A stretch of DNA of 64,000 nucleotides. Origin: Dialister micraerophilus DSM 19965. Lineage in GTDB: Bacteria; Bacillota; Negativicutes; Veillonellales; Dialisteraceae. The DNA is taken from positions 818,800 through 882,799 of the forward strand of contig NZ_GL878519.1 of the NCBI RefSeq assembly GCF_000194985.1, given 5' to 3'. Position numbers and translations under genes: made by a program. This document shows positions 6,648-15,110 of the stretch, piece after piece. Below the pieces are notes generated by a model. It saw only the letters and a program-made list of their open reading frames with translations. It was not told where the DNA came from and ran no database searches. Every line of letters starts with the position of its first letter. Position 1 is the first letter of the stretch.

Positions 6648-9026
6648 ATGGGAAATAATGGCAACGCATATGTGTTATGGTTTGAGGAGTTGCGTAGAGC
6701 CGATGTGAGTATTGTCGGCGGTAAGTCTTCTTCTTTGGGTGAACTTACTTCCGCAACGAAGGTTCCTGTGCCGTACGGATATGCGACAACGGCTGATGCC
6801 TATCGTTATTTTATGGAAAAAACCGGACAGAATAAAAAAATTCATGAATTGCTCGGAACTTTGAGTGATGTTGAAGATTCTCAGGAGTTGCAAGATGTTT
6901 GTTTGAAAATTCGTCAGAGTATCATTTCTGCGGAAATGCCGAGTGATTTGGCAAATACTATCGGTGATGCTTATGATGAACTTGCAAAGCGTGTGGGTGT
7001 GAGCGATCCTTATGTGGCTGTAAGATCTTCCGCAACTGCTGAAGATTTGCCGGATGCTTCTTTTGCCGGTCAGCAGGATACTTATCTTAATGTAAAGGGT
7101 AAGGATATGGTTATTCGTAAGGTTAAGGAATGTTATGCTTCCACTTTTACGGATCGTGCCGTTTATTATAGAGAAAAGCAAGGTTTTGCTCATGAGGATG
7201 TAGCTTTGTCGGCTGCCATTCAGATGATGGCGGATGCAAAGGCTGCAGGTGTCATGTTTACGGTAGATTTGGCTACCGGTGCCGATGATCGTATTATGAT
7301 CGAGGGTGCTTGGGGCCTCGGTGAATACATTGTTCAGGGTACAGTTACTCCGGATAATTATGTTGTAAAGAAAGATGATTTGTCTATTATTTCCAGAAGT
7401 ATTACCGAAAAGAGCATTCAACTTGTGAGAAAAGAAGGCGGAGATGTCGTTGAGACGATTGTGCCGAAAGAACTTTCCAAAAAGCAAGTTATTTCAGATG
7501 AACAGATCGCGGAACTTGCAAATTATGCAAAACAGATAGAAAAACATTACGGTTGCTACATGGATATGGAATGGGCAGTGGATCATGAAAATCGTTTGTG
7601 GATTCTTCAGGCAAGACCTGAAACCGTATGGTCAAGAAAGAATAAGAAATCTGCTAAGGAGGAAGTAAAATTGAACATTACCGAAGAACATAATGTAGTT
7701 GTAAAGGGTCTTCCGGCAAGCCCGGGTGTTGCTTGCGGTAAGGTTCATGTAATTATCGATCCTAAGGATATTCACGAGTTTAATGAGGGTGAAATTCTCG
7801 TTACTACAATGACAGCTCCGGATTGGGTGCCGGCTATGAAGAAGGCTATTGCAATTATTACCGATGCCGGCGGTATGACTTGTCATGCGTCCATTGTTTC
7901 CCGTGAGTTGGGTATTCCTTGTATTGTAGGTACAAAGAGCAGAAGTGTCGAAGTTACAAAGACTTTGAAAACCGGTCAGGAAGTTACCGTAGATGCACAG
8001 AACGGTATTGTTTATGACGGTATCGTTTCCGATTTGATAAAGAAGGAAGAGGAATGTCATGAGGCGGTAGCGGTTGAATATTTCCCGCCGACAGGTACTC
8101 ATGTAATGATGAATTTGGGAGATCCGGATTTGGCAGACAAGTATTCTAAGCTTCCTTGTGACGGTATCGGTTTGATGCGTGAAGAATTTATTTGGACAAC
8201 TTTCATTCACGAACATCCTTTGTACCTTATCGAAACCGGCAGACCGGAAGTCGTTATAGATAAATTGGCGGAAGGTATCAGCAAAGTTTGTCGTGCAATG
8301 GCTCCTCGTCCGGTTGTACTTCGTTTCTCCGATTTCAAGTCCGGTGAGTATCGTGATTTGAAGGGCGGAGATCGTTATGAACCTTTGGAACCGGCAGATT
8401 TGCTCGGTTGGAGAGGTGCATCACGTTATTATGATCCGAAGTATTCGAAAGCGTTCCGTCTTGAACTCAAAGCGGTAAAGAAGGTGCGTGAGGAATACGG
8501 TTTGAAGAATTTGAATTGTATGATTCCTTTCTGTCGTACGGTTGAAGAGGCGGAAAAGATTACTTCCATTATGCGTGAAGAAGGACTTGTAAGAGGTCCG
8601 GATTTCAAACTTTACCTTATGGCGGAACTTCCGGCGAATATTATTATGGCGGATCGTTTCAATAAGTATGTTGACGGTTACTCAATCGGTTCGAACGATT
8701 TGACGATGCTTATACTCGGTTGCGACAGAAATAACGATACCGTTTCACATTTATTTGATGAAAGAAATATTGCTATAAAGCGTGCCGTTCGTCATTTAAT
8801 CAAGGCGGCACACAAGGACGGAAAGACAGTTTCCATTTGCGGACAGGCACCATCGGTATATCCTGATTTTACAGAATTTTTGGTTAAGAGCGGTATAGAT
8901 TGCGTATCCGTAAACCCCGATATGGTAAAGACTACAAAGAGAAATGTCGCACACATTGAACAGCGTATTATGCTTGATGCGGCAACCGGAAGAGGATTGG
9001 CGGAAACAGAAGATTACGAGTGGTAA
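6648..9026 (+). CDS. ppsA: Phosphoenolpyruvate synthase
   Basis: A 792-residue PEP synthase making PEP, AMP and phosphate from pyruvate, ATP and water. Order: PPDK_N ATP-grasp domain (residues about 15-330; GGKSSSLGEL, VRSSATAEDLPDASFAGQQD), phosphohistidine swivel domain with GGMTCHASIVSRELGIPC (catalytic His near 413), and the PEP-utilising C-terminal barrel (GSNDLTMLILGCDR; active Cys in SICGQAPS). Length fits PpsA rather than the longer PPDK. Start has GGGGG seven bases upstream. It leads an operon with a CBS-domain repressor and the kinase-phosphorylase, a gluconeogenic control module. Confidence 0.96.
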   Translation: MGNNGNAYVLWFEELRRADVSIVGGKSSSLGELTSATKVPVPYGYATTADAYRYFMEKTGQNKKIHELLGTLSDVEDSQELQDVCLKIRQSIISAEMPSDLANTIGDAYDELAKRVGVSDPYVAVRSSATAEDLPDASFAGQQDTYLNVKGKDMVIRKVKECYASTFTDRAVYYREKQGFAHEDVALSAAIQMMADAKAAGVMFTVDLATGADDRIMIEGAWGLGEYIVQGTVTPDNYVVKKDDLSIISRSITEKSIQLVRKEGGDVVETIVPKELSKKQVISDEQIAELANYAKQIEKHYGCYMDMEWAVDHENRLWILQARPETVWSRKNKKSAKEEVKLNITEEHNVVVKGLPASPGVACGKVHVIIDPKDIHEFNEGEILVTTMTAPDWVPAMKKAIAIITDAGGMTCHASIVSRELGIPCIVGTKSRSVEVTKTLKTGQEVTVDAQNGIVYDGIVSDLIKKEEECHEAVAVEYFPPTGTHVMMNLGDPDLADKYSKLPCDGIGLMREEFIWTTFIHEHPLYLIETGRPEVVIDKLAEGISKVCRAMAPRPVVLRFSDFKSGEYRDLKGGDRYEPLEPADLLGWRGASRYYDPKYSKAFRLELKAVKKVREEYGLKNLNCMIPFCRTVEEAEKITSIMREEGLVRGPDFKLYLMAELPANIIMADRFNKYVDGYSIGSNDLTMLILGCDRNNDTVSHLFDERNIAIKRAVRHLIKAAHKDGKTVSICGQAPSVYPDFTEFLVKSGIDCVSVNPDMVKTTKRNVAHIEQRIMLDAATGRGLAETEDYEW

Positions 9027-9059
9027 TATCATTATAAATTGATGGATAGGATGGATAAC

Positions 9060-9695
9060 ATGCAATTAACTAGTCGACAGAAAGAGATAGCTCGTATTAT
9101 ACGTGAAAATGAACCGATAACAGGTGAAACTATCGCTGAACGTCTTAATGTAACGAGAAGTGCATTAAGGGGTGATTTGGCGGTACTTCTTGCTGGAGAA
9201 ATCATTGCGGCTCGCCGCAGATTGGGATATTTTTACTTAGGTGGCGGTGAAAATCCGGTATCTGTGGAAATACGTTCAGTTACGGTGAAAGATTGCATGT
9301 CCCGTCCGATTATGGTAAAAAGCAGTGCAAATGCTTATGATGCGGCCGTACTTCTTTTTACCGAGGATATAGGAACCATATTTGTCGGACAGGAAGATGA
9401 CGTTGCAGGTGTTGTATCGAGAAAAGACCTTTTGAAATGTGCAATGGGAAATGATGATTTGACTAAAGTACCGATTTCAATGGTTATGACCTCACGTGCA
9501 AAGATGATTTATGCCGAACCTACCGAAGATTTGGTAAGTATTGCACAAAAGATGATAGATTATGAAATAGACTGTTTACCCGTAGGAAAATTCGAAGATG
9601 TTGAAGGAGAGCGAAGATTTGTACTTGTAGGACGTATGTCAAAGACGAATATTACAAGACTTTTCCTCGAACTTGGTAAAGGTAAGCGGAGGTAA
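9060..9695 (+). CDS. ccpN: CcpN-type transcriptional regulator (HTH plus two CBS domains)
   Basis: An N-terminal winged HTH (SRQKEIARIIRENEPITGETIAERLNVTRSA in pieces, residues 4-55) is followed by a paired CBS domain (residues about 75-205) that binds adenine nucleotides. In Bacillus CcpN represses gluconeogenic genes in the presence of glucose and lies next to the PPDK/PEPS regulator gene, as here. I choose ATG 9060, eight bases after AGGA; upstream in-frame ATG and TTG codons have poorer spacing. It ends two bases before ppsR, whose Shine-Dalgarno overlaps its stop codon. A role in controlling this operon is inferred from context. Confidence 0.88.
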   Translation: MQLTSRQKEIARIIRENEPITGETIAERLNVTRSALRGDLAVLLAGEIIAARRRLGYFYLGGGENPVSVEIRSVTVKDCMSRPIMVKSSANAYDAAVLLFTEDIGTIFVGQEDDVAGVVSRKDLLKCAMGNDDLTKVPISMVMTSRAKMIYAEPTEDLVSIAQKMIDYEIDCLPVGKFEDVEGERRFVLVGRMSKTNITRLFLELGKGKRR

Positions 9696-9697
9696 TT

Positions 9698-10525
9698 ATG
9701 GAAAAAATTCCGGAAATATATATAGTATCCGACTCTGTAGGTGAAACTGCGGAAAGCGTAGCGAAAGCCACAATTGCACAATTTGATGAAGATATAGAAA
9801 TTACACGCATACCCTTTGTAAGGCACACCGAACAGATAAAACGTATAGTACAAGACGCATCGGAAAGCGGTGCAATGATTTGCCATACATTGGTGTCGAT
9901 GGAGCTTAGAGAAACATTTGAAAGGTTTGCAAAAAATGCCGGAGTTGCATACGTGGATATTCTCGGACACATGCTCAAGACTTTGGAAACTATCACGACA
10001 ACGAAACCGAAACTTAAACCCGGAATGATACATCGACTCGATGAAGAATATTTCAAAAAAGTGGAAGCAATTGAATTTGCGGTAAAATACGATGACGGAA
10101 AAATACCTTCGGGATTTGAAAAGGCCGACATTGTACTTATCGGAGTATCACGTACTTCAAAAACTCCTTTGTCCATGTACATGGCACATAAGAGAATAAA
10201 GGTTGCAAATCTTCCTCTTGTTCCGGAAGTGAATTTGCCGGAAGAAATATTCAGAGTTCCGCCTCATCGTATAATCGGACTTATTATAGATCCCTATAAA
10301 TTGAACGGGATACGTACCGAAAGAATGAAGGCGCTCGGATTTTCGGGAGTGGCAAATTACACCGATATTACACGAATACAGGACGAACTCGTATATGCAA
10401 AAGAAGTAATGCGAAGACTTCACTGTACCGTTATAGACGTATCGGATAAAGCGATAGAAGAAACTGCAAGCAAAATAATGGCGATAGTGGAAAAAAATAA
10501 AGAATTTTACGGTGATAAATATTAA
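9698..10525 (+). CDS. ppsR: Pyruvate,water dikinase regulatory protein (kinase/phosphorylase, DUF299)
   Basis: A 275-residue bifunctional serine/threonine kinase and pyrophosphorylase that switches PEP synthase or PPDK off and on by ADP-dependent phosphorylation near the catalytic histidine. The nucleotide-binding loop GVSRTSKTPLSMYMA lies near residue 149, and the N-terminus IYIVSDSVGETAE is characteristic. Being next to ppsA, with no ppdK in view, suggests the PEP synthase is its target. Last gene of the operon, followed by a terminator. Confidence 0.94.
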   Translation: MEKIPEIYIVSDSVGETAESVAKATIAQFDEDIEITRIPFVRHTEQIKRIVQDASESGAMICHTLVSMELRETFERFAKNAGVAYVDILGHMLKTLETITTTKPKLKPGMIHRLDEEYFKKVEAIEFAVKYDDGKIPSGFEKADIVLIGVSRTSKTPLSMYMAHKRIKVANLPLVPEVNLPEEIFRVPPHRIIGLIIDPYKLNGIRTERMKALGFSGVANYTDITRIQDELVYAKEVMRRLHCTVIDVSDKAIEETASKIMAIVEKNKEFYGDKY

Positions 10526-10526
10526 A

Positions 10527-10553
10527 AGAAGCGACTGCAAAGTCGCTTTTTCT
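10527..10553 (+). terminator. Terminator of pps-ccpN-ppsR
   Basis: AAGCGACT-GCAA-AGTCGCTT stem and T-rich tail. Confidence 0.9.
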
Positions 10554-10566
10554 TTATGCAAATAAA

Positions 10567-10598
10567 AATATATGTTAAAGTAAATATATGTTAAAGTA
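10567..10598 (+). repeat. 16-bp tandem duplication
   Basis: Two adjacent identical copies of AATATATGTTAAAGTA upstream of the dGTPase gene. Probably slippage; no function suggested. Confidence 0.7.
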
Positions 10599-10700
10599 AA
10601 TATATATTTAAAATAATTGTTCTATATAAAATTAAGCCCCGTTTGTAAACAACAACGTATTAATTTCAAAAATATTTCAAATAAATGTAAAGGAGTAACA

Positions 10701-11714
10701 ATGATACGAGAACGTACCGAAGAACGAGAAAGACTAACTTTGAGCAAGTATGCTATGCTTTCGGCCAATGCACATCGTAAGCATATTGAGCAGGAATGTC
10801 CTTTGCGTACAAAGTTTCAGCGTGATCGGGATCGCATATTGCACAGCAGTGCATTTCGAAGATTGAAACACAAAACGCAAGTATACATGGCACCGAAGGG
10901 CGATTATTATCGCACACGCATGACGCATACATTGGAAGTGGCACAAATAGCACGTACGGTAGCACGTGCATTGTCGCTGAACGAAGACCTTGCGGAAGCG
11001 GTTGCCTACGGACACGACTTGGGACATACACCGTTCGGACATATAGGTGAATTTGCACTTGCCGATGCATGCGGACATTTCAAGCACAATGAGCAAAGTG
11101 TAAGACTTGTAAGCAAAATCGAAAAAGACGGAAAAGGACTTAATTTGACGGATGTCGTATTGGACGGAATTTTGCATCATACCGGAGAAGTACTTGCAAA
11201 AACTCTTGAAGGTAAAATAGTGAAATACGCCGATCGTATCGCCTACCTTTGCCACGACTATGACGATGCACAGGCAAGCAAGATGCTGACACCTCAAGAT
11301 TTACCGGAAGAGGTAAAAAAGCGTTTCGGCACAAGACACTCTCAAATCATCACATCAATGGTAAGCGAACTTGTTGAAAATTCAATAGACAAAAATGAAA
11401 TACATATGTCTGAAAAAGGCGATGAAACGTTGTTGATATTCAGAAAATTCATGTTTAACAACGTATATTTGGCACCGGTACTCATGCCGGAACGCAGAAG
11501 AGGTTACCACGTAGTAAAAGAATTGTACGGATATTTCATAAAAAATCCGAAAGACATACCGGAAAAATACAGAAAAATTGCAGAAGATGACAAACGTGCC
11601 GCACTTGACTTCGTATCCGGACTTACGGACTATTATGCAATAGATTTATATAGAGATATATTTATTCCCAGATACTGGAAAGCGGAACATGAGAAAATAA
11701 AATTATCAACTTAA
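10701..11714 (+). CDS. dgt: Deoxyguanosinetriphosphate triphosphohydrolase-like protein
   Basis: A 337-residue HD-domain enzyme hydrolysing dGTP (or dNTPs) to deoxynucleoside and triphosphate. The metal-binding H...HD...D set is visible at about His76 (RMTHTLEV), His105-Asp106 (AYGHDLGHTPFGH) and Asp178 (KYADRIAYLCHD). Length fits the shorter type-2 dGTPase-like group found in Firmicutes. The ATG at 10701 follows AAAGGAG by six bases; the frame is open further upstream but without a ribosome binding site. In Firmicutes it often precedes dnaG-rpoD; here it stands alone. Confidence 0.92.
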   Translation: MIRERTEERERLTLSKYAMLSANAHRKHIEQECPLRTKFQRDRDRILHSSAFRRLKHKTQVYMAPKGDYYRTRMTHTLEVAQIARTVARALSLNEDLAEAVAYGHDLGHTPFGHIGEFALADACGHFKHNEQSVRLVSKIEKDGKGLNLTDVVLDGILHHTGEVLAKTLEGKIVKYADRIAYLCHDYDDAQASKMLTPQDLPEEVKKRFGTRHSQIITSMVSELVENSIDKNEIHMSEKGDETLLIFRKFMFNNVYLAPVLMPERRRGYHVVKELYGYFIKNPKDIPEKYRKIAEDDKRAALDFVSGLTDYYAIDLYRDIFIPRYWKAEHEKIKLST

Positions 11715-11750
11715 TGATGTATGGTAATAAGATGAAATGTATAGACTATA

Positions 11751-11779
11751 TTGACATGTTTGAGTATTTAAGCTATTAT
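11751..11779 (+). promoter_or_regulatory. Promoter of the ArsR-family gene
   Basis: Near-consensus TTGACA and TATTAT with 17 bases between them, about 60 bases upstream of the start. An ArsR operator would be expected here, but no convincing 12-2-12 repeat was found. Confidence 0.75.
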
Positions 11780-11839
11780 TTACTGTGAAGTTATGAAATT
11801 TTTTAATTGGAAAGCAGTATCACGATAGAGGGAAAGACA

Positions 11840-12181
11840 ATGAATTTTGAGCCAAGCTATAAAGAATATGCAAATATATTTAAAGCATTATCAGATGAAA
11901 CACGTTTGTGTATTGTAGACATGCTCTCGTGCAAAGAGATGTCGGCATGTGATATTTTGAGTAATTTTACACTGTCGCAATCTACCCTGAGCTATCACAT
12001 GAAAATTCTGATTGAAGCAAAAGTTGTAAACTCCAGAAGAGAAGGTTTATGGACAAAGTATTCCATAAATGACGAAACATTCGGAAAAGTTATGGACTTC
12101 ATTCCGGAACTGTACAAACTGAAAGATAAATGTATTTGCAAGCAAATAAAATATTGCAAAGAAGACGAACAATGTGAATAA
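11840..12181 (+). CDS. ArsR/SmtB-family transcriptional regulator
   Basis: A 113-residue winged-helix protein: IFKALSDETRLCIVDML, then a recognition helix region SQSTLSYHMKILIEAKVV and the wing. The classical metal motif ELCVCDL is replaced by MSACDILSNF, leaving a single cysteine in the sensing helix, but the C-terminal tail has four more (CICKQIKYC and a final C), which could bind soft metals. ATG 11840 is preceded by GAGGG; a TTG further upstream is less likely. There is no neighbouring efflux pump, so its regulon lies elsewhere or it only controls itself. Confidence 0.85.
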   Translation: MNFEPSYKEYANIFKALSDETRLCIVDMLSCKEMSACDILSNFTLSQSTLSYHMKILIEAKVVNSRREGLWTKYSINDETFGKVMDFIPELYKLKDKCICKQIKYCKEDEQCE

Positions 12182-12302
12182 TAATATGTGAATTGACTGA
12201 TTGAAGTTGAATTCGACTTGAGCATTCGATTCGTTATGAGTGTAATTTTGTTTATTTTTCAAACCGAAATGAAGATTTACAAAATTCATAACGCTTGATG
12301 TA

Positions 12303-12331
12303 AAAAGGACGGTTTTATTCCGTCTTTTTTT
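12303..12331 (+). terminator. Terminator after the ArsR gene
   Basis: GGACGG-TTTTATT-CCGTCT hairpin extended by A-T pairs and a long T tract. Confidence 0.85.
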
Positions 12332-12444
12332 GTTGCTTATTAATTGCGAAAGATTAATGTGAGATTATTATTTAATTATAAATCTGCACACTTTATTTAT
12401 AAAAATACGCTCCTTATGCTAATATATATAAAAAAGGAGGTAAA

Positions 12445-13674
12445 ATGCGTCGTTGGATAATGCATGTCGATATGGATGCTTTTTTCGCTTCCGTTGAACA
12501 GCGAGATAATCCGGAATGGAAAGGAAAACCCGTAATTGTCGGAGGTAAAACTTCAAGATCTGTAGTTGCGACCGCATCATATGAAGCACGCAAATTCGGA
12601 GTGCATTCGGCAATGCCGATAGCTGAAGCGTTGAAACTCTGTCCGGACGGTATATACGTAAAACCCCGAATGTATGTATATAGGAAAGTGTCTGAAGAAA
12701 TACATAAAATAATGTATAATTATGCAGCAGAAATAGAACCGCTTTCTATGGATGAAGCATTCATGGATATATCCGGAATGAATAAGCAATATCCTACACT
12801 GAACGCCATAGGAGATGCGATAAGGAATGAAATAAAAGAAAAATTGCATCTTACCGCATCGGTAGGAATAGCACCGAATAAATTTCTTGCAAAAATCGCA
12901 TCGGATATGAACAAGCCGGACGGACTTACGATAATACCGTACGGAAAAGAAATAGAAACGATAGCACCTCTACCCGTACGTGCATTGTGGGGAGTGGGCA
13001 GAGTCACCGAGAAAACTCTTTTGAAACAAGGATATAAAACAATCGGAGATATACAAAAAGAAAACTATGACAGATTTTGTAAAAAAACGGGAAATATCGG
13101 GAAAAATTTGTACCTGCTTGCACAAGGAGTCGACAATCGTGAAGTGACGGCGGAACAGGCACCGAAATCAATCGGAGATGAAACGACATATGCATACGAT
13201 ATTTTTGAAAAAGAAGATATCGAAAGAAAACTTATTATACACTGCGACATAGTTGCGCAAAGACTCAGAGAGAAGAAAATGTCCGCACGAACGATAACTT
13301 TGAGAGTAAGATTTGAATCCTTCAAAACAATCACGAGATCCATGTCGCAAGAAGAAGGATTGAACCTTACGGACGAAATATACAAAATTTGCAAATTATT
13401 GCTTAGACGAATAAAAATCACCGAAAAAATACGGCTTCTGGGAGTATATGCATCAAACCTCACACCGCAAATGCACATGAAGTCGTTATTTGACGATAAA
13501 AGAGAAAAGAAGGAAAAAGCTGCAAAAGCAGTAGACGAAATACGTAAAAAATTCGGAAAAGACGCAATACAAAGAGCGATACATCTCGAAGAAAAAATAC
13601 GTGAAATAAAGAGAAAAGAAAAAGAGGAGAAGAAGAATGGTAAACAAAGTAAGAATGAAGGAAACATTTTGTGA
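12445..13674 (+). CDS. dinB: DNA polymerase IV
   Basis: A 409-residue Y-family translesion polymerase. Catalytic acidic residues are in MHVDMDAFFASVEQR (residues 6-20) and SMDEAFMD (near 100); the palm motif SVGIAPNKFLAKIASDMNKP and the little-finger domain follow. GGAGG stands five bases before the ATG. The C-terminal tail is very lysine/glutamate-rich (residues about 370-409); it ends without an obvious beta-clamp pentapeptide, though one might lie internally. Overlaps the next gene by 38 bases. No LexA box was recognised upstream. Confidence 0.95.
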   Translation: MRRWIMHVDMDAFFASVEQRDNPEWKGKPVIVGGKTSRSVVATASYEARKFGVHSAMPIAEALKLCPDGIYVKPRMYVYRKVSEEIHKIMYNYAAEIEPLSMDEAFMDISGMNKQYPTLNAIGDAIRNEIKEKLHLTASVGIAPNKFLAKIASDMNKPDGLTIIPYGKEIETIAPLPVRALWGVGRVTEKTLLKQGYKTIGDIQKENYDRFCKKTGNIGKNLYLLAQGVDNREVTAEQAPKSIGDETTYAYDIFEKEDIERKLIIHCDIVAQRLREKKMSARTITLRVRFESFKTITRSMSQEEGLNLTDEIYKICKLLLRRIKITEKIRLLGVYASNLTPQMHMKSLFDDKREKKEKAAKAVDEIRKKFGKDAIQRAIHLEEKIREIKRKEKEEKKNGKQSKNEGNIL

Positions 13675-14764
13675 ACTCGTAAGCATATATGCCGCAAGCA
13701 AAAAAGAAAGAGAAGTATGCGACTACTTGAAATGTAAACTCAAAGACCTCGGCGCATCAATCATAGTAGAAGACAGCGCAGGAGAAAAAACGGGCGGAAA
13801 CAGCGGAAACCTCATAGCGATATTTCCGGAAACACAAGAAGGACTTCCGTCAATTGCAATTACGGGACACATGGACTGCGTTGAAAAATGTAAAAACATA
13901 AAACCGATACTGAAAGACGGAGTATTTCGTTCGGACGGAACAACGGTATTGGGAAGTGACGACAAAGCCGGAGTTACGGCGATACTCGAAGGCCTCTACC
14001 AAATGAAAGAAAAGAAAACGCCGCACGGAAAATTGACCGTAATATTTACAATACAAGAAGAAATCGGACTCATGGGTTCAAGATACTTCGATGCGACACT
14101 TGCCGGTGACGTGGACTACGGATACACATTTGACGGAGACGGAGAAGCCGGAACGGTATACAATGCCGGCCCGTCACAATACACAATGGAATACACGATA
14201 ACGGGACGTGCCGCACATGCCGGAATGGAACCGGAAAAAGGAATAAATGCAATACAAATCGCCGGAATTGCAATTGCAAATTCACCCACGGGAAAAATAG
14301 ATGACGAAACAACATGCAACATCGGAACGATAGAAGGCGGACTTGCAACAAACATCGTACCGGAAACCTGTATCGTACACTGTGAAGCGAGAAGCAGAAA
14401 CAACGAAAAACTTGAAAAAACGGTAGAAAAAATCGACAACGCATTCAAAAATGCAACAGCAAAATATAAAGATGCAAAACTTACAATAAAGAAAAATAAA
14501 GAATACGAAGCGTTCAACATAAAAGAAGACCATGAAGCGATGAAACTCTTTGCAAAAGCATGCAAAAACGGAGGCTACAAACTCGACATAAGACAAAGCA
14601 ACGGAGGATCCGACTCCAATCTCTTCGTAACACATGGATTTGAAACACTGCTCGTAGGAGTGGGAATGACGGATTTCCATACAAACAAAGAAAGCCTGAA
14701 AGAAAAAGACCTCTACGAAGCCGGCGACCTAGTATGGCAAATAATAAACGCACAAACCGAATAA
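13637..14764 (+). CDS. M20-family metallopeptidase, PepT-like
   Basis: A 375-residue zinc peptidase resembling the tripeptidase T-like branch (M20 fold). Metal ligands appear in ITGHMDCV (about residue 77), LGSDDKAG (about 112) and the general-base pair in TIQEEIGLMGS (about 142); a dimerisation domain with GRAAHAGMEPEKG follows and the last ligand is FHTNKE near 354. It starts inside the 3' end of dinB, after GAGGAG at six bases, so the two are co-transcribed. Likely cytoplasmic peptide turnover; exact substrate unknown. Confidence 0.87.
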   Translation: MVNKVRMKETFCELVSIYAASKKEREVCDYLKCKLKDLGASIIVEDSAGEKTGGNSGNLIAIFPETQEGLPSIAITGHMDCVEKCKNIKPILKDGVFRSDGTTVLGSDDKAGVTAILEGLYQMKEKKTPHGKLTVIFTIQEEIGLMGSRYFDATLAGDVDYGYTFDGDGEAGTVYNAGPSQYTMEYTITGRAAHAGMEPEKGINAIQIAGIAIANSPTGKIDDETTCNIGTIEGGLATNIVPETCIVHCEARSRNNEKLEKTVEKIDNAFKNATAKYKDAKLTIKKNKEYEAFNIKEDHEAMKLFAKACKNGGYKLDIRQSNGGSDSNLFVTHGFETLLVGVGMTDFHTNKESLKEKDLYEAGDLVWQIINAQTE

Positions 14765-14780
14765 AAAGTAAAACAACAAT

Positions 14781-14812
14781 AAAAGGATATGAATATTCAT
14801 ATCCTTTTTTAT
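14781..14812 (+). terminator. Terminator of dinB-peptidase operon
   Basis: Self-complementary AAAAGGATATGAAT/ATTCATATCCTTTT with flanking A and T runs; could act in both directions. Confidence 0.85.
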
Positions 14813-15043
14813 TATGTGTAAAAAAATACGTTTAAATGTTTATGTAATTTCTTTTATTGAAATATATATCCGTAAGAAGCATGATGAAATAATTGAAGAG
14901 ATTTTATTTAAAGCAATGTAAAACATAAAAAGCCATGAGTAAAATCATGACTTTATGTTTGATGAATTTGTTTGTACAAATATTTTCAGAAATATTTATT
15001 TTGTGAAATAGAATGAAGTTTTATCATTAAACATTCAAAGTAA

Positions 15044-15108
15044 AAAAGCCATGAGCTTATTTATTTTCTCAAAGTTACCGAGAAAGGTATAAGTTCATGA
15101 CTTTTATT
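15044..15108 (-). terminator. Probable terminator of the purine permease gene
   Basis: On the minus strand AAGTCATGA pairs with TCATGGCTT, followed by TTTTT. The long intervening loop itself contains a TTCTC/GAGAA hairpin, so the structure is branched rather than a simple stem. Confidence 0.55.
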
Positions 15109-15110
15109 TT

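Larger units (their letters stand above)
14765..15110. other. Intergenic region with several hairpins
   Basis: No convincing gene. It holds the 14781-14812 terminator, a hairpin at 14921-14960 whose arms contain AAGCCATGAG and TCATGACTTT, and a related larger hairpin at 15046-15103 with nearly the same arms. A 35-codon ORF (14814-14921) exists but has no ribosome binding site. Confidence 0.5.

Noticed and set aside
14814..14921. 35-codon ORF after the M20 peptidase terminator
   Set aside because: Begins at the terminator's end with no ribosome binding site or promoter; plausible amino acid composition alone is not enough.
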